Shown here: in pieces, positions 1 through 7,544 of the stretch
How the letters are laid out: each line of letters starts with the position of its first letter
Numbering within the stretch: the stretch's first letter is position 1
Source of the DNA: Flavobacteriaceae bacterium
Lineage (GTDB): Bacteria; Bacteroidota; Bacteroidia; Flavobacteriales; Flavobacteriaceae
Direction: 5' to 3'
Assembly: GCA_024762795.1 (NCBI GenBank)
Contig: JANTGS010000015.1
Location: forward strand, 1-43,369
DNA length: 43,369 nt
Notes under the pieces: generated by a model
What the model saw: the letters and a program-made list of their open reading frames with translations, nothing else
The model's database searches: none
Told to the model about the DNA's origin: nothing
Made by a program: the position numbers and the translations under genes

Positions 1-38
1 AATTAATTTCAATTTTTAGATAGTCGAATCCATCTGTC

Positions 39-178
39 AGCGTGACACGCTAATCCCGCTTTTTTCTATCGGGATCTTGGTTTAACACGACTTGCCGGTT
101 TACCTCGCTGTAAAGCAAGTGTGGCAGGCATCTCGACCCTTGGGCCGATTCCTATTAAAGGGTTCAGGGCTTGCCTGA
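39..178. repeat. Cluster of four small inverted repeats in gene-free left edge
   Basis: This stretch beyond the 3' end of the M56 gene is visibly richer in G and C than its surroundings and has no convincing reading frame. Four inverted repeats follow one another: AGCGT/ACGCT (39-43/47-51), ATCCCG/CGGGAT (53-58/70-75), ACTTGC/GCAAGT (90-95/115-120), and a two-part stem CAGGCA plus ACCCTT (125-141) against AAGGGT plus TGCCTG (158-177). It could be a structured RNA, an intergenic repeat unit, or a terminator for the gene at 192. I do not recognise a known RNA family. Confidence 0.4.
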
Positions 179-191
179 GGTTTAATACTTT

Positions 192-2087
192 TTATTTTTT
201 TGTAGTAATTTCGATTACTCCGTCTTTAGCTTTTTCACCGTATTTATCTATAGCAGTTTTACCTTTTAGAACATTGATACTTTCTATTTGTTCAGGTTTG
301 ATATCATTCATTTCCTTTTCGGATATCTTTTTTCCGTTGAGGAGAAATAATGGCTTTTTGCCTGAAGTACTATAGATCATTTTATGTTTATCGCTGGAAG
401 CATTAATCTTATCATCAGATTTAAAGATGAATACATTACCATCCTTAGAATGATCTCCTTTTTTAATTGTAATCACTTCATCATCAATTTCTATATTGTT
501 TTGTTTGTCATTATCCGAAATAATTTTTATCGTTTTAACTTTAGTGCTGTCTCCGCCTTTGGTTACCCATATTTTCATATCCTGATCACCTGATTTTACA
601 AATTCGGAATCATCGTCTGAAATAATTTTTATCGTTTTAACCTTAGCGCTGTCTCCACCCTTAGTTACCCATATTTTCGTATCTTGATCACCTGATTTTA
701 CAAATTCAGAATCATCATCAGAAGTAACGGTAACAACATACTCTTTTTTCTTACCTTTTTTATCTGATAGGATAACAAAGTTATTTTGGCTTACAGATGA
801 TGTGTCGCTATTAAAAAAATATACATGGGTATCTCCATCATCATTGGTAGTAAATGAATTTGATTGTATTGTGTTGCCTGGAGTTATTTTATCATTATTT
901 TTATAAGAGAGATGCATTTTGTAAAGAGCTTCATCTTTTTTAGAAACATTCCCTATTGAAAGTTCACCATTATCACTGTTGTGGATCATGATCGGTGAAA
1001 TAGGGAGATTGCTGCTTTGGCTGATCTTCGCTTCATTGCCGGCTTTGTTCTTCACAGTAATCGATATACCTGTAATTTCACCTTTGTTATTTCGTTTCAG
1101 CTTTTTATATTTGAATTGAACTCCTTCTCTTTCTAAATTTTCTTTCATTTCCTTTAGTTCATCATCTTTGGTGTCTTTTGCGATAAACTCATAAATATCT
1201 ACTCTATCGGTAAAGGTTTTGACCGTATATCCCTCCTTTTTCTGGGCGATAACTTTGGTATTAAAGGTGAAGATAAAAGCAAATAAAAAGGGTAGGACCA
1301 AAGCGAATTTTAATTGCATAAACTTTTGAGAGCGTTCTTTTTGTAACATGTCTATTCTTTTTTTAATTAGTGAATTGTAAAAATTTGAAGTTAGCGCCCA
1401 TTGTATATCAGGCGAGGATGTTTTTAATAATAGATATTGATAAGTCTTTTTTTCTTTAACAAAATACTGAGCACTTTCATCTGCAATGAATTCAAGATTT
1501 TTTCTGATTTCTTTGGCATAGAGCCATGAAAAAGGATTGAACCAAAAGATGATGGTATTGATCTGAGTCAGAAGGATATCAAAACTATGATATTGCTTTA
1601 CATGAATTTTTTCATGATTTAAGATCTGTTCCAGTTCATTTTTAGAATAATTGGCATCATTAATAACAATTAAATTGAAAAATGAGAATGGGCTGATGTT
1701 TTTTTGTGTCTTGATCAGATAATATTTTCCTGATTTATTCTTTTTATGTGAATTGATAAAATGAATTACAGAAACAAGCTGAAATAAGAATCTGAATAAA
1801 AAGAAGGCTACTCCTGTTAAATATACGATCATCAATACCTGTTGCCGGGTTATGGTAGGTTCAGGAGTTGATTGTCCTGCTTTTATCGAAGTAACATTAA
1901 TGGGTAAGTTCATTACTTCAACAGTTACATATTCCGGAATAGTGATCAGGGGTAATATTAGCGAAGCAAATAATCCGGTAAGCAGATAAAACCTGATGTT
2001 CTGAAAGAATGTTTCTTTTTGTATGAGTAACTTATAGGAAACATAGAAAATGATCAGTATTGCCGAAGATTTAATGAAATATTCCAT
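192..2087 (-). CDS. M56 family (BlaR1-like) membrane metallopeptidase with C-terminal TonB-plug-like domain
   Basis: Predicted inner-membrane zinc protease and sensor of 631 aa. Four hydrophobic segments lie near residues 8-20, 36-52, 86-106 and 260-278. The zinc motif HEKIH is at 158-162, followed by the LEFIADE motif near 198-204 that supplies the third ligand. In the BlaR1/MecR1 family this protease inactivates the partner repressor, and the BlaI-type gene ends only 3 bp upstream, which supports a two-gene signalling unit. After the last membrane segment comes a long periplasmic region of low complexity with two near-identical 34-residue units. The end (about 585-631) resembles a TonB-receptor plug (IESINVLKG, then DGVIEITTKK), as in many Bacteroidota M56 proteins. 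The signal sensed is unknown; beta-lactam sensing is not shown, because no penicillin-binding domain is visible. Confidence 0.85.
   Translation of the reverse strand: MEYFIKSSAILIIFYVSYKLLIQKETFFQNIRFYLLTGLFASLILPLITIPEYVTVEVMNLPINVTSIKAGQSTPEPTITRQQVLMIVYLTGVAFFLFRFLFQLVSVIHFINSHKKNKSGKYYLIKTQKNISPFSFFNLIVINDANYSKNELEQILNHEKIHVKQYHSFDILLTQINTIIFWFNPFSWLYAKEIRKNLEFIADESAQYFVKEKKTYQYLLLKTSSPDIQWALTSNFYNSLIKKRIDMLQKERSQKFMQLKFALVLPFLFAFIFTFNTKVIAQKKEGYTVKTFTDRVDIYEFIAKDTKDDELKEMKENLEREGVQFKYKKLKRNNKGEITGISITVKNKAGNEAKISQSSNLPISPIMIHNSDNGELSIGNVSKKDEALYKMHLSYKNNDKITPGNTIQSNSFTTNDDGDTHVYFFNSDTSSVSQNNFVILSDKKGKKKEYVVTVTSDDDSEFVKSGDQDTKIWVTKGGDSAKVKTIKIISDDDSEFVKSGDQDMKIWVTKGGDSTKVKTIKIISDNDKQNNIEIDDEVITIKKGDHSKDGNVFIFKSDDKINASSDKHKMIYSTSGKKPLFLLNGKKISEKEMNDIKPEQIESINVLKGKTAIDKYGEKAKDGVIEITTKK
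521..724 (-). repeat. Tandem 102-bp duplication inside the M56 gene
   Basis: Two adjacent 102-bp copies (521-622 and 623-724) encode a 34-residue unit containing DSEFVKSGDQD, KIWVTKGGDS and KVKTIKI. The copies differ at only a few bases, mostly silent, so the duplication looks recent. The unit size keeps the frame. Confidence 0.9.
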
Positions 2088-2090
2088 GAG

Positions 2091-2456
2091 CTATACTTTA
2101 TCTTTTTTTTCGATCAAAGAGATGATCTCTTTTAATTCTTCAACACTGATCTTTTCTTCTTTGGCAAAAAAGGACACTACATTCTTATAGGAGTTCTCAA
2201 AATACTGCTGAATGGTCTTTTGCATAAATTTCTTCCGGTAAGCTTCTTTTGAGATATTAGGATAATACTGGTAGGTGTTACCAAAAACCTTATGTTTAAT
2301 AAAACCTTTTTCTTCCATATTTCTGATCATTGTAGAAACGGTATTATAATGTGGTTTTGGATCTGGCAATTCTGCAACAACTTCCTTTACAAAGCCTTTT
2401 TTCAGTTGCCAGAGTACATGCATGATCTCTTCTTCTTTATTGGTAAGTTTTTCCAT
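2091..2456 (-). CDS. BlaI/MecI/CopY family transcriptional repressor
   Basis: The 121-aa product has the length and layout of BlaI: an N-terminal winged helix (about residues 1-75, with NTVSTMIRNMEEKGFI as recognition helix and wing) and a C-terminal dimerisation helix region. It should bind operator dyads as a dimer and be released when the partner M56 protease, encoded 3 bp downstream, is activated. Two tandem AACTA-N6-TAGTT dyads sit directly at its promoter, so autorepression of the pair is likely. The ATG at 2456 lies about 18 bp downstream of a TACATTTG promoter element. Target genes beyond this pair cannot be seen from the sequence. Confidence 0.9.
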   Translation of the reverse strand: MEKLTNKEEEIMHVLWQLKKGFVKEVVAELPDPKPHYNTVSTMIRNMEEKGFIKHKVFGNTYQYYPNISKEAYRKKFMQKTIQQYFENSYKNVVSFFAKEEKISVEELKEIISLIEKKDKV

Positions 2457-2474
2457 AGATTAAAATCTTTGAGT

Positions 2475-2482
2475 CAAATGTA
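2475..2482 (-). promoter_or_regulatory. Candidate -7 element (TACATTTG) for blaI-M56 pair
   Basis: On the minus strand TACATTTG matches the Bacteroidota consensus TAnnTTTG and lies 18 bp before the blaI ATG. No clear -33 TTTG is visible, because that region is occupied by the operator-like dyads. Confidence 0.6.
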
Positions 2483-2518
2483 AACTAAAAAAATAGTTAT
2501 AAAACTAAAAAAATAGTT
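2483..2518. promoter_or_regulatory. Two tandem operator-like dyads (AACTA-N6-TAGTT)
   Basis: Two identical 16-bp palindromes, AACTA-AAAAAA-TAGTT, occupy 2483-2498 and 2503-2518. Their centres are 20 bp apart, about two helical turns. The first touches the -7 element of the blaI promoter. They are the best candidates for the binding sites of the BlaI-type repressor. The antiporter gene begins on the other strand of the same intergenic region and might be co-regulated. Confidence 0.7.
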
Positions 2519-2576
2519 ATTTAACAAAAATTTAATATTTTTATTCTTTAATGATTTATGACAAGCGATATTCGTG

Positions 2577-2584
2577 TATATTTG
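2577..2584 (+). promoter_or_regulatory. Candidate -7 element (TATATTTG) for the antiporter gene
   Basis: TATATTTG fits TAnnTTTG and lies about 62 bp upstream of the GTG start at 2647. No convincing -33 box was found. Confidence 0.4.
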
Positions 2585-2646
2585 TAATCAACAGAATATA
2601 TTTCAAAACATAATACTGCGTTTGAAATATAACCAAAATTATTCCT

Positions 2647-3579
2647 GTGAACTATTTATTTCTACTTTCAGGCTTTATTTTATTGATTTTAGGAGGACAC
2701 TGGCTGTTAAATGCTTCGGTAGCTTTGTCATTACGACTTAAAATACCAAAGATCGTTATTGGAATGACCGTTGTGTCGTTTGCCACTTCCGCACCCGAAC
2801 TTATTGTAAGTCTGAATTCAGCTCTGGATGGTCATGCCGATATTGCTTTAGGAAATGTGATAGGTTCTAATATTGCAAATTTAGGTCTTGTGCTCGGGGT
2901 GATCCTTCTTATAAAAACTATTTCAGTTGAAAAAAGTTTCTATAAAACAGACTGGCCTGTCATGATGTTATCGTCAATACTGTTATTTCTGTTTATATTT
3001 CACGATGGTGTACTTGAGCGCTATGAAGGTATTATATTGGTGGTGAGCTTATCGGTTTTTCTTATTTATCTTTTAAAGATCCAGGAACGTGCTGTGGATG
3101 TTGATGAAATAGGGGTGCAAAAAGAAATGTCACTTCCAATGATCATTCTATTACTTATCGTAGGAGGGGTAGGATTATGGGCAGGCTCTGAATTACTGAT
3201 AAAAGGAGCAGTGAACATTGCCAATGAATTTGGTGTAAGTGAAAGAATAATCGGGGTTACTATTATCTCTGTAGGGACAAGTATTCCTGAACTTGCTGCA
3301 TCAATCATGGCAATTTTTAAAAAGGAAAAGGCAATATCACTGGGAAATATTATAGGTTCCAATATATTTAATATACTGGCAGTATTGGGTATTACTTCTA
3401 TAGTTACCCCGATAAGGGTTCAGGATCCTGGTTTACTTACCCATGATATTTACTGGATGCTTTATTTTGCTTTGTTGATCTTTCCTTTGGTTTTTGTTCC
3501 GGTGCGGATGAAACTCAGCTGGAAAGAAGGGTTGATCCTTTTACTTTCCTATACTGTTTTTATTAGCTTAATGATATAA
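2647..3579 (+). CDS. Calcium/sodium antiporter (CaCA superfamily, YrbG/CaxA-like)
   Basis: Inner-membrane cation exchanger of 310 aa, rich in hydrophobic helices. It shows the two homologous alpha repeats that define the CaCA superfamily: SFATSAPELIVS with GNVIGSNIANLG (about residues 39-84) and SVGTSIPELAAS with GNIIGSNIFNIL (about 203-248). The acidic residues in the two PEL motifs are the expected ion ligands. The length matches bacterial YrbG-type exchangers. The start is a GTG; no in-frame ATG is nearby and the first hydrophobic helix begins straight after it. The exact ion pair cannot be told from sequence. It is divergent from the blaI pair and separate from the glutamine synthetase gene. 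Confidence 0.9.
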   Translation: MNYLFLLSGFILLILGGHWLLNASVALSLRLKIPKIVIGMTVVSFATSAPELIVSLNSALDGHADIALGNVIGSNIANLGLVLGVILLIKTISVEKSFYKTDWPVMMLSSILLFLFIFHDGVLERYEGIILVVSLSVFLIYLLKIQERAVDVDEIGVQKEMSLPMIILLLIVGGVGLWAGSELLIKGAVNIANEFGVSERIIGVTIISVGTSIPELAASIMAIFKKEKAISLGNIIGSNIFNILAVLGITSIVTPIRVQDPGLLTHDIYWMLYFALLIFPLVFVPVRMKLSWKEGLILLLSYTVFISLMI

Positions 3580-3593
3580 TTGATTTTATAATC

Positions 3594-3711
3594 TATTTTT
3601 GTTAATTAAGAAAAAACAGGGGTTAAAATTTTAAATTTTAATATATTTTTAATTTACCCCTAAAAAAATAAGGGTATAGATCTTTATTATTCTATTTTAT
3701 TTCTATTTTTG
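3594..3711 (+). promoter_or_regulatory. Glutamine synthetase leader: two promoter-like elements and alternative inverted repeats
   Basis: TATTTTTG occurs twice, at 3594-3601 and 3704-3711, each within the same context TCTATTTTTGT. Between them AGGGGT (3618-3623) can pair with ACCCCT (3656-3661), with A/T-rich flanks extending the stem. TACCC (3655-3659) can instead pair with GGGTA (3672-3676). The two pairings share the same C-run, so they exclude each other. If the first promoter is used they lie in the mRNA leader; if the second is used they are upstream operator-like dyads. Confidence 0.5.
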
Positions 3712-3735
3712 TCATATAATTAAAAAAAATTAAAT

Positions 3736-5922
3736 ATGACTACTTTCCGTTTTAAAGCTTTAAGTGAAACCCTGAACCGCAAGCCGGTTAAATTTGAAGA
3801 GAAAAAAAAATATTCAGAAATCTTTGGCGAAAATGTTTTTAGTGAGAACAGTATGCGTCAATTTTTAACAAAAGATGCCTATACCAGTGTAATGAATGCA
3901 ATAAGGATCGGTTCTAAGATCGATAGAAAAATTGCTGATCAGGTAGCCTCTGCCATGAGAGACTGGGCACTGCAAAAAGGTGTTACTCACTTTACACACT
4001 GGTTTCAGCCTTTAACAGGAGGAACAGCTGAGAAACATGATGCTTTCTTTGAGCCCATCGGAGGAGGTAATTCGATAGAAAAATTTAGTGGAAATGAATT
4101 GGTTCAGCAGGAGCCTGATGCTTCAAGTTTTCCAAACGGAGGTATAAGAAATACTTTTGAAGCCCGGGGTTATACCGCCTGGGATCCAACTTCACCGGCC
4201 TTTATTTATGGTACAACACTTTGTATTCCAACTGTATTTGTAGCATATACAGGCGAAGCCTTAGATAATAAGACCCCTTTATTAAGAGCACTTCAGGCAG
4301 TTGATAAACACGCCACCGCTGTAGCTAAATATTTCGATAAGAATGTAAATAAGGTTAATTCCTTTTTAGGATGGGAACAAGAATTCTTCCTGATCGATAA
4401 GGCATTGGTTATTGCCCGCCCCGATTTACTCCTAACCGGAAGAACTCTTTTAGGACATTCCTCTGCAAAAGGTCAGCAACTGGATGATCATTATTTTGGA
4501 AGTATACCTCAAAGAGCGATGAACTTTATGAGAGAACTGGAATATGAATGTATGAAATTAGGAATTCCTTTAACTACCAGGCATAATGAGGTGGCTCCTA
4601 ATCAGTTTGAGTTTGCTCCAATTTATGAAGAAGCAAATCTGGCAGTAGATCATAATTCACTCTTGATGGATATTATGGGAAAGATTGCCTCAAGACACAA
4701 CCTGAAAGTTTTACTTCATGAAAAACCATTTGCTGATATTAATGGTTCCGGAAAACATAACAACTGGTCGCTGGGTACTGATACCGGTGTAAATTTATTG
4801 AGCCCTGGTAAAACGCCAATGAGAAACTTACAGTTCCTTACTTTCTTTATCAATACCATTAAAGCAATTAATGATTATGAAGAATTGATGCGTGCAGGTA
4901 TTGCGAGTGCAGGGAACGACCACCGTTTAGGTGCTAATGAAGCCCCACCAGCTATAATATCTGTATTTATTGGAGAACAACTTACCAAAGTATTAAACGA
5001 TCTTGAAAATGTTACCAACGGTAAATTATCTCCGGAAGAGAAAACCGAATTAAAACTGAACGTGGTTGGCAAGATTCCTGAGATCATGTTGGATAATACC
5101 GACAGGAACCGGACTTCTCCGTTTGCCTTTACCGGAAATAAATTTGAATTCAGAGCCGTAGGTTCAAATGCCAATACAGCAAAACCAATGACCATCTTAA
5201 ATACAATTGTTGCAAAACAATTGAAAGATTTTAAGATCGAAGTGGATAAGCTTATCGAATCTAAAGAATTAAAGAAAGATGAAGCGATTTTTAATGTGCT
5301 TAGAGAGTATATCAAAAAATCTAAAAGAATTCTTTTTGAAGGAAATGGTTACGGGAAAGAGTGGGAAATCGAAGCTGAAAAGAGAGGCTTAAGTAATAAC
5401 AAGACCACTCCTCAGGCAATAAAGGAAAAGGTTTCTAAAAAAACCATCGAATTATACAAGGAATTAGGGGTGATGAATTCTACCGAGATCGAGGCACGAC
5501 ATGAAATTCAGTTAGAGGAATACTCTTTGAGAATTCAGATCGAAGGACGTGTTATTGGTGATATTGCTTTAAATCATGTGATTCCTACAGCAGTAAATTA
5601 TCAGAATAAACTGATTGAAAATGTAAAAGGAATCAAGGAGATCTTTGGAGATGAATCTAAAAAGATTGCAAAGGATCAGATGGAACTGATCAAAAATATT
5701 TCTATGCATATTAGTGATATTAATTCGGATGTAAATGAAATGATTGAAGAGCGTAAAAAGGCAAATGTAATGGAAGATCCGGAAGAAAAAGCCTTTGCCT
5801 ATTGCGATCATGTTAAACCGTATTTTGATAAGATCAAATATCATTGTGATAAGCTTGAACTGATGATTGATGATGAATTATGGCCATTACCAAAGTACAG
5901 AGAAATGTTATTTACAAGGTAA
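3736..5922 (+). CDS. glnN: Type III glutamine synthetase (GSIII)
   Basis: ATP-dependent ligase that makes glutamine from glutamate and ammonia in the cytoplasm. At 728 aa it matches the GSIII class typical of Bacteroidota and is far longer than GSI (about 470 aa). Family signatures are GWEQEFFLID (212-221), HNEVAPNQFEFAPIYEEAN (283-301), NGSGKHNNWS (336-345), GNDHRLGANEAPPA (393-406) and NRTSPFAFTGNKFEFRA (458-474). Together these hold the metal, ATP and glutamate ligands. The C-terminal part is charged and helical, as usual. It stands alone: an antiporter precedes it and a strong terminator follows. No ammonium transporter or PII gene is nearby. The leader with alternative hairpins suggests nitrogen-responsive control, which is inference. 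Confidence 0.97.
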   Translation: MTTFRFKALSETLNRKPVKFEEKKKYSEIFGENVFSENSMRQFLTKDAYTSVMNAIRIGSKIDRKIADQVASAMRDWALQKGVTHFTHWFQPLTGGTAEKHDAFFEPIGGGNSIEKFSGNELVQQEPDASSFPNGGIRNTFEARGYTAWDPTSPAFIYGTTLCIPTVFVAYTGEALDNKTPLLRALQAVDKHATAVAKYFDKNVNKVNSFLGWEQEFFLIDKALVIARPDLLLTGRTLLGHSSAKGQQLDDHYFGSIPQRAMNFMRELEYECMKLGIPLTTRHNEVAPNQFEFAPIYEEANLAVDHNSLLMDIMGKIASRHNLKVLLHEKPFADINGSGKHNNWSLGTDTGVNLLSPGKTPMRNLQFLTFFINTIKAINDYEELMRAGIASAGNDHRLGANEAPPAIISVFIGEQLTKVLNDLENVTNGKLSPEEKTELKLNVVGKIPEIMLDNTDRNRTSPFAFTGNKFEFRAVGSNANTAKPMTILNTIVAKQLKDFKIEVDKLIESKELKKDEAIFNVLREYIKKSKRILFEGNGYGKEWEIEAEKRGLSNNKTTPQAIKEKVSKKTIELYKELGVMNSTEIEARHEIQLEEYSLRIQIEGRVIGDIALNHVIPTAVNYQNKLIENVKGIKEIFGDESKKIAKDQMELIKNISMHISDINSDVNEMIEERKKANVMEDPEEKAFAYCDHVKPYFDKIKYHCDKLELMIDDELWPLPKYREMLFTR

Positions 5923-5944
5923 AATAAAAATTAAGTTAAGTTTT

Positions 5945-5981
5945 ATCCCACAATTAATTATATTTGGTTGTGGGATTTTTT
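5945..5981 (+). terminator. Rho-independent terminator of glutamine synthetase gene
   Basis: ATCCCACAA (5945-5953) pairs perfectly with TTGTGGGAT (5968-5976), followed by a run of six T. It lies 23 bp after the GSIII stop codon. The second arm contains the TTG at 5968, which therefore cannot be a plausible start for the next gene. Confidence 0.9.
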
Positions 5982-5988
5982 ATTCTAT

Positions 5989-7452
5989 ATGATGAAAAAA
6001 ACAAAATTTTTATTGATTGGTGTCTTAACGGTGTATGCTTTAAGATTTATATTGTCGTTATCGATGGGGCTGATGCCTCAGGATGCATACTATTATTTTT
6101 ATAGTGAACATCTGGCACTTTCCTATTTTGATCATCCGCCGATGGTGGCCTATATGCTTAAATTTTTTAGTCTTTTTCTTGGGAAAAGCGTGTGGGCAGT
6201 TAAACTCACCGATTTTATGGTTACCTTGATCTCAATTACAGCTTTCTATTACCTCAGCTCATATTTTTTATCAAAAGAGAGGAATCTTAAAACGCTCTTC
6301 TTTTATGCCACTACTTTTTTACTGACGATCATTTCGATCAATACCACACCGGATGTGCCTTTAATTCTTTTCTGGACGCTTTCGCTGATATCTATTTATA
6401 AAGCAGTATATGAAAAGAAACTCCTTTTCTGGATTCTTTCAGGAATATTGATGGGGCTTGCCTTTGATAGTAAATACACAGCCTTATTTCTGCCTTTTGG
6501 ATTGATCTTGTTTTTGTTATTATCAAAAGAACACCGGCATTTTTTATTTTCAAAAGAACTTCTATTGTCAATCTTATTTTTTATCATCACAGTATCTCCG
6601 GTTTTTATCTGGAATTATCAAAACAACTGGATTTCCTTTTCTTTTCAATCGTCAGAACGAGCAAGTTCCATTTCAAATTTCAACCTGGAACCTGTATTGT
6701 TCTTAGGAAATCTGGGTACACAAATACTTATTCTTTTACCTGTCCTTTTTATCGGAATGGTGGTGATCGTAACTAAATACGTAAAAAAAATCTTTAAAAA
6801 AGGGGTATTAAAGAATAATAAAGATCTTTTTTTAATATCATTTTCAATACCTATCATTTTCTTTTTCTTTGGTATCTCCTTTTTTTACTGGGTTAAATTA
6901 AACTGGATCATGCCCGGATATATTGCTATGATCATTCTGGTAGCCAGATTTATAAGTGTAAAATACTTAAGAGTTCAGATCTTTATTTCTTTAATTTTTC
7001 ACCTGGCATTCCTGATCGAAGTGATCTTTTATCCGGTACCGATCAAATCGGATGATACCTGGTATGGCTGGGAAGAATTATCTGCAGAAGTGGAAACAAT
7101 CCGGAAATCTATTCCTGATAGTTTTATCTTTGCCGATGATGGCTATAAAACTTCGGCAATTCTCGATTTTTACTTAGATGAGAAGATCTATGCAGGAAAT
7201 GTGCTGGGTAAATTTGCTTTGCAGTTTTCTGTAGTTTATCCTGATCTGAGCAAGCTTAAAGGTAAGAATGCCTTATTTATTGATTCTAATAAACATATAA
7301 AGAATTTGGAAAGGTCAAACAAGATACCGGAAAAGTTAATTGATTATTTTGAAAAAGTGGAACAGCTGGACCCAATTATAATTAAAAAAAACAGGGGAGA
7401 AGCGATGAGAAAATTCTATGTATACAGGTGTAATAATTATTTAATAAAGTAA
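5989..7452 (+). CDS. Glycosyltransferase family 39-like integral membrane protein (ArnT/PMT type)
   Basis: A 487-aa multi-pass membrane protein with an N-terminal helix, then QDAYYYFYSEHLALSYFDHPPMV (about residues 30-52). That acidic and HPP motif is typical of GT39 dolichyl/undecaprenyl-phosphate sugar transferases, with PPM at the first periplasmic loop. Roughly ten further hydrophobic segments follow, and a C-terminal soluble domain of about 110 residues. The family moves sugars from a polyprenyl-phosphate carrier onto lipids or proteins on the periplasmic side. I chose ATG 5989 (5992 is equally possible), because the upstream TTG at 5968 lies in the terminator hairpin. The acceptor is unknown, and no lipid A or protein-glycosylation genes adjoin it. 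Confidence 0.8.
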   Translation: MMKKTKFLLIGVLTVYALRFILSLSMGLMPQDAYYYFYSEHLALSYFDHPPMVAYMLKFFSLFLGKSVWAVKLTDFMVTLISITAFYYLSSYFLSKERNLKTLFFYATTFLLTIISINTTPDVPLILFWTLSLISIYKAVYEKKLLFWILSGILMGLAFDSKYTALFLPFGLILFLLLSKEHRHFLFSKELLLSILFFIITVSPVFIWNYQNNWISFSFQSSERASSISNFNLEPVLFLGNLGTQILILLPVLFIGMVVIVTKYVKKIFKKGVLKNNKDLFLISFSIPIIFFFFGISFFYWVKLNWIMPGYIAMIILVARFISVKYLRVQIFISLIFHLAFLIEVIFYPVPIKSDDTWYGWEELSAEVETIRKSIPDSFIFADDGYKTSAILDFYLDEKIYAGNVLGKFALQFSVVYPDLSKLKGKNALFIDSNKHIKNLERSNKIPEKLIDYFEKVEQLDPIIIKKNRGEAMRKFYVYRCNNYLIK

Positions 7453-7491
7453 ATCAATACCTTATTAGGACTCTTTTCTAAGCAAAAACAA

Positions 7492-7499
7492 TAAATTTG
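7492..7499 (+). promoter_or_regulatory. Candidate -7 element (TAAATTTG) for the DUF5686 gene
   Basis: TAAATTTG fits TAnnTTTG and lies 45 bp upstream of the preferred ATG at 7545. A TTG inside it (7497) opens the reading frame but is unlikely to be the start. Confidence 0.5.
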
Positions 7500-7511
7500 C
7501 ATATATTAAAC

Positions 7512-7535
7512 TCCTTTCTGATAGAAAGGATTTTT
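7512..7535 (+). terminator. Terminator-like hairpin between promoter motif and ATG of the DUF5686 gene
   Basis: TCCTTTCT (7512-7519) and AGAAAGGA (7523-7530) form a perfect 8-bp stem with a 3-nt loop followed by five T. It may terminate the upstream glycosyltransferase transcript. It also sits between a promoter-like motif and the next ATG, so it could act as an attenuator. Confidence 0.65.
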
Positions 7536-7544
7536 AATTTACTT

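Noticed and set aside
39-178. tRNA gene at the left edge
   Set aside because: No cloverleaf with a TTCRANY arm and a matched 7-bp acceptor could be drawn; the inverted repeats are separate.
7497-7544. TTG start adding 16 residues to the DUF5686 protein
   Set aside because: The TTG lies in a promoter-like TAAATTTG, the codons cover the terminator-like hairpin, and the signal peptide starts at ATG 7545.
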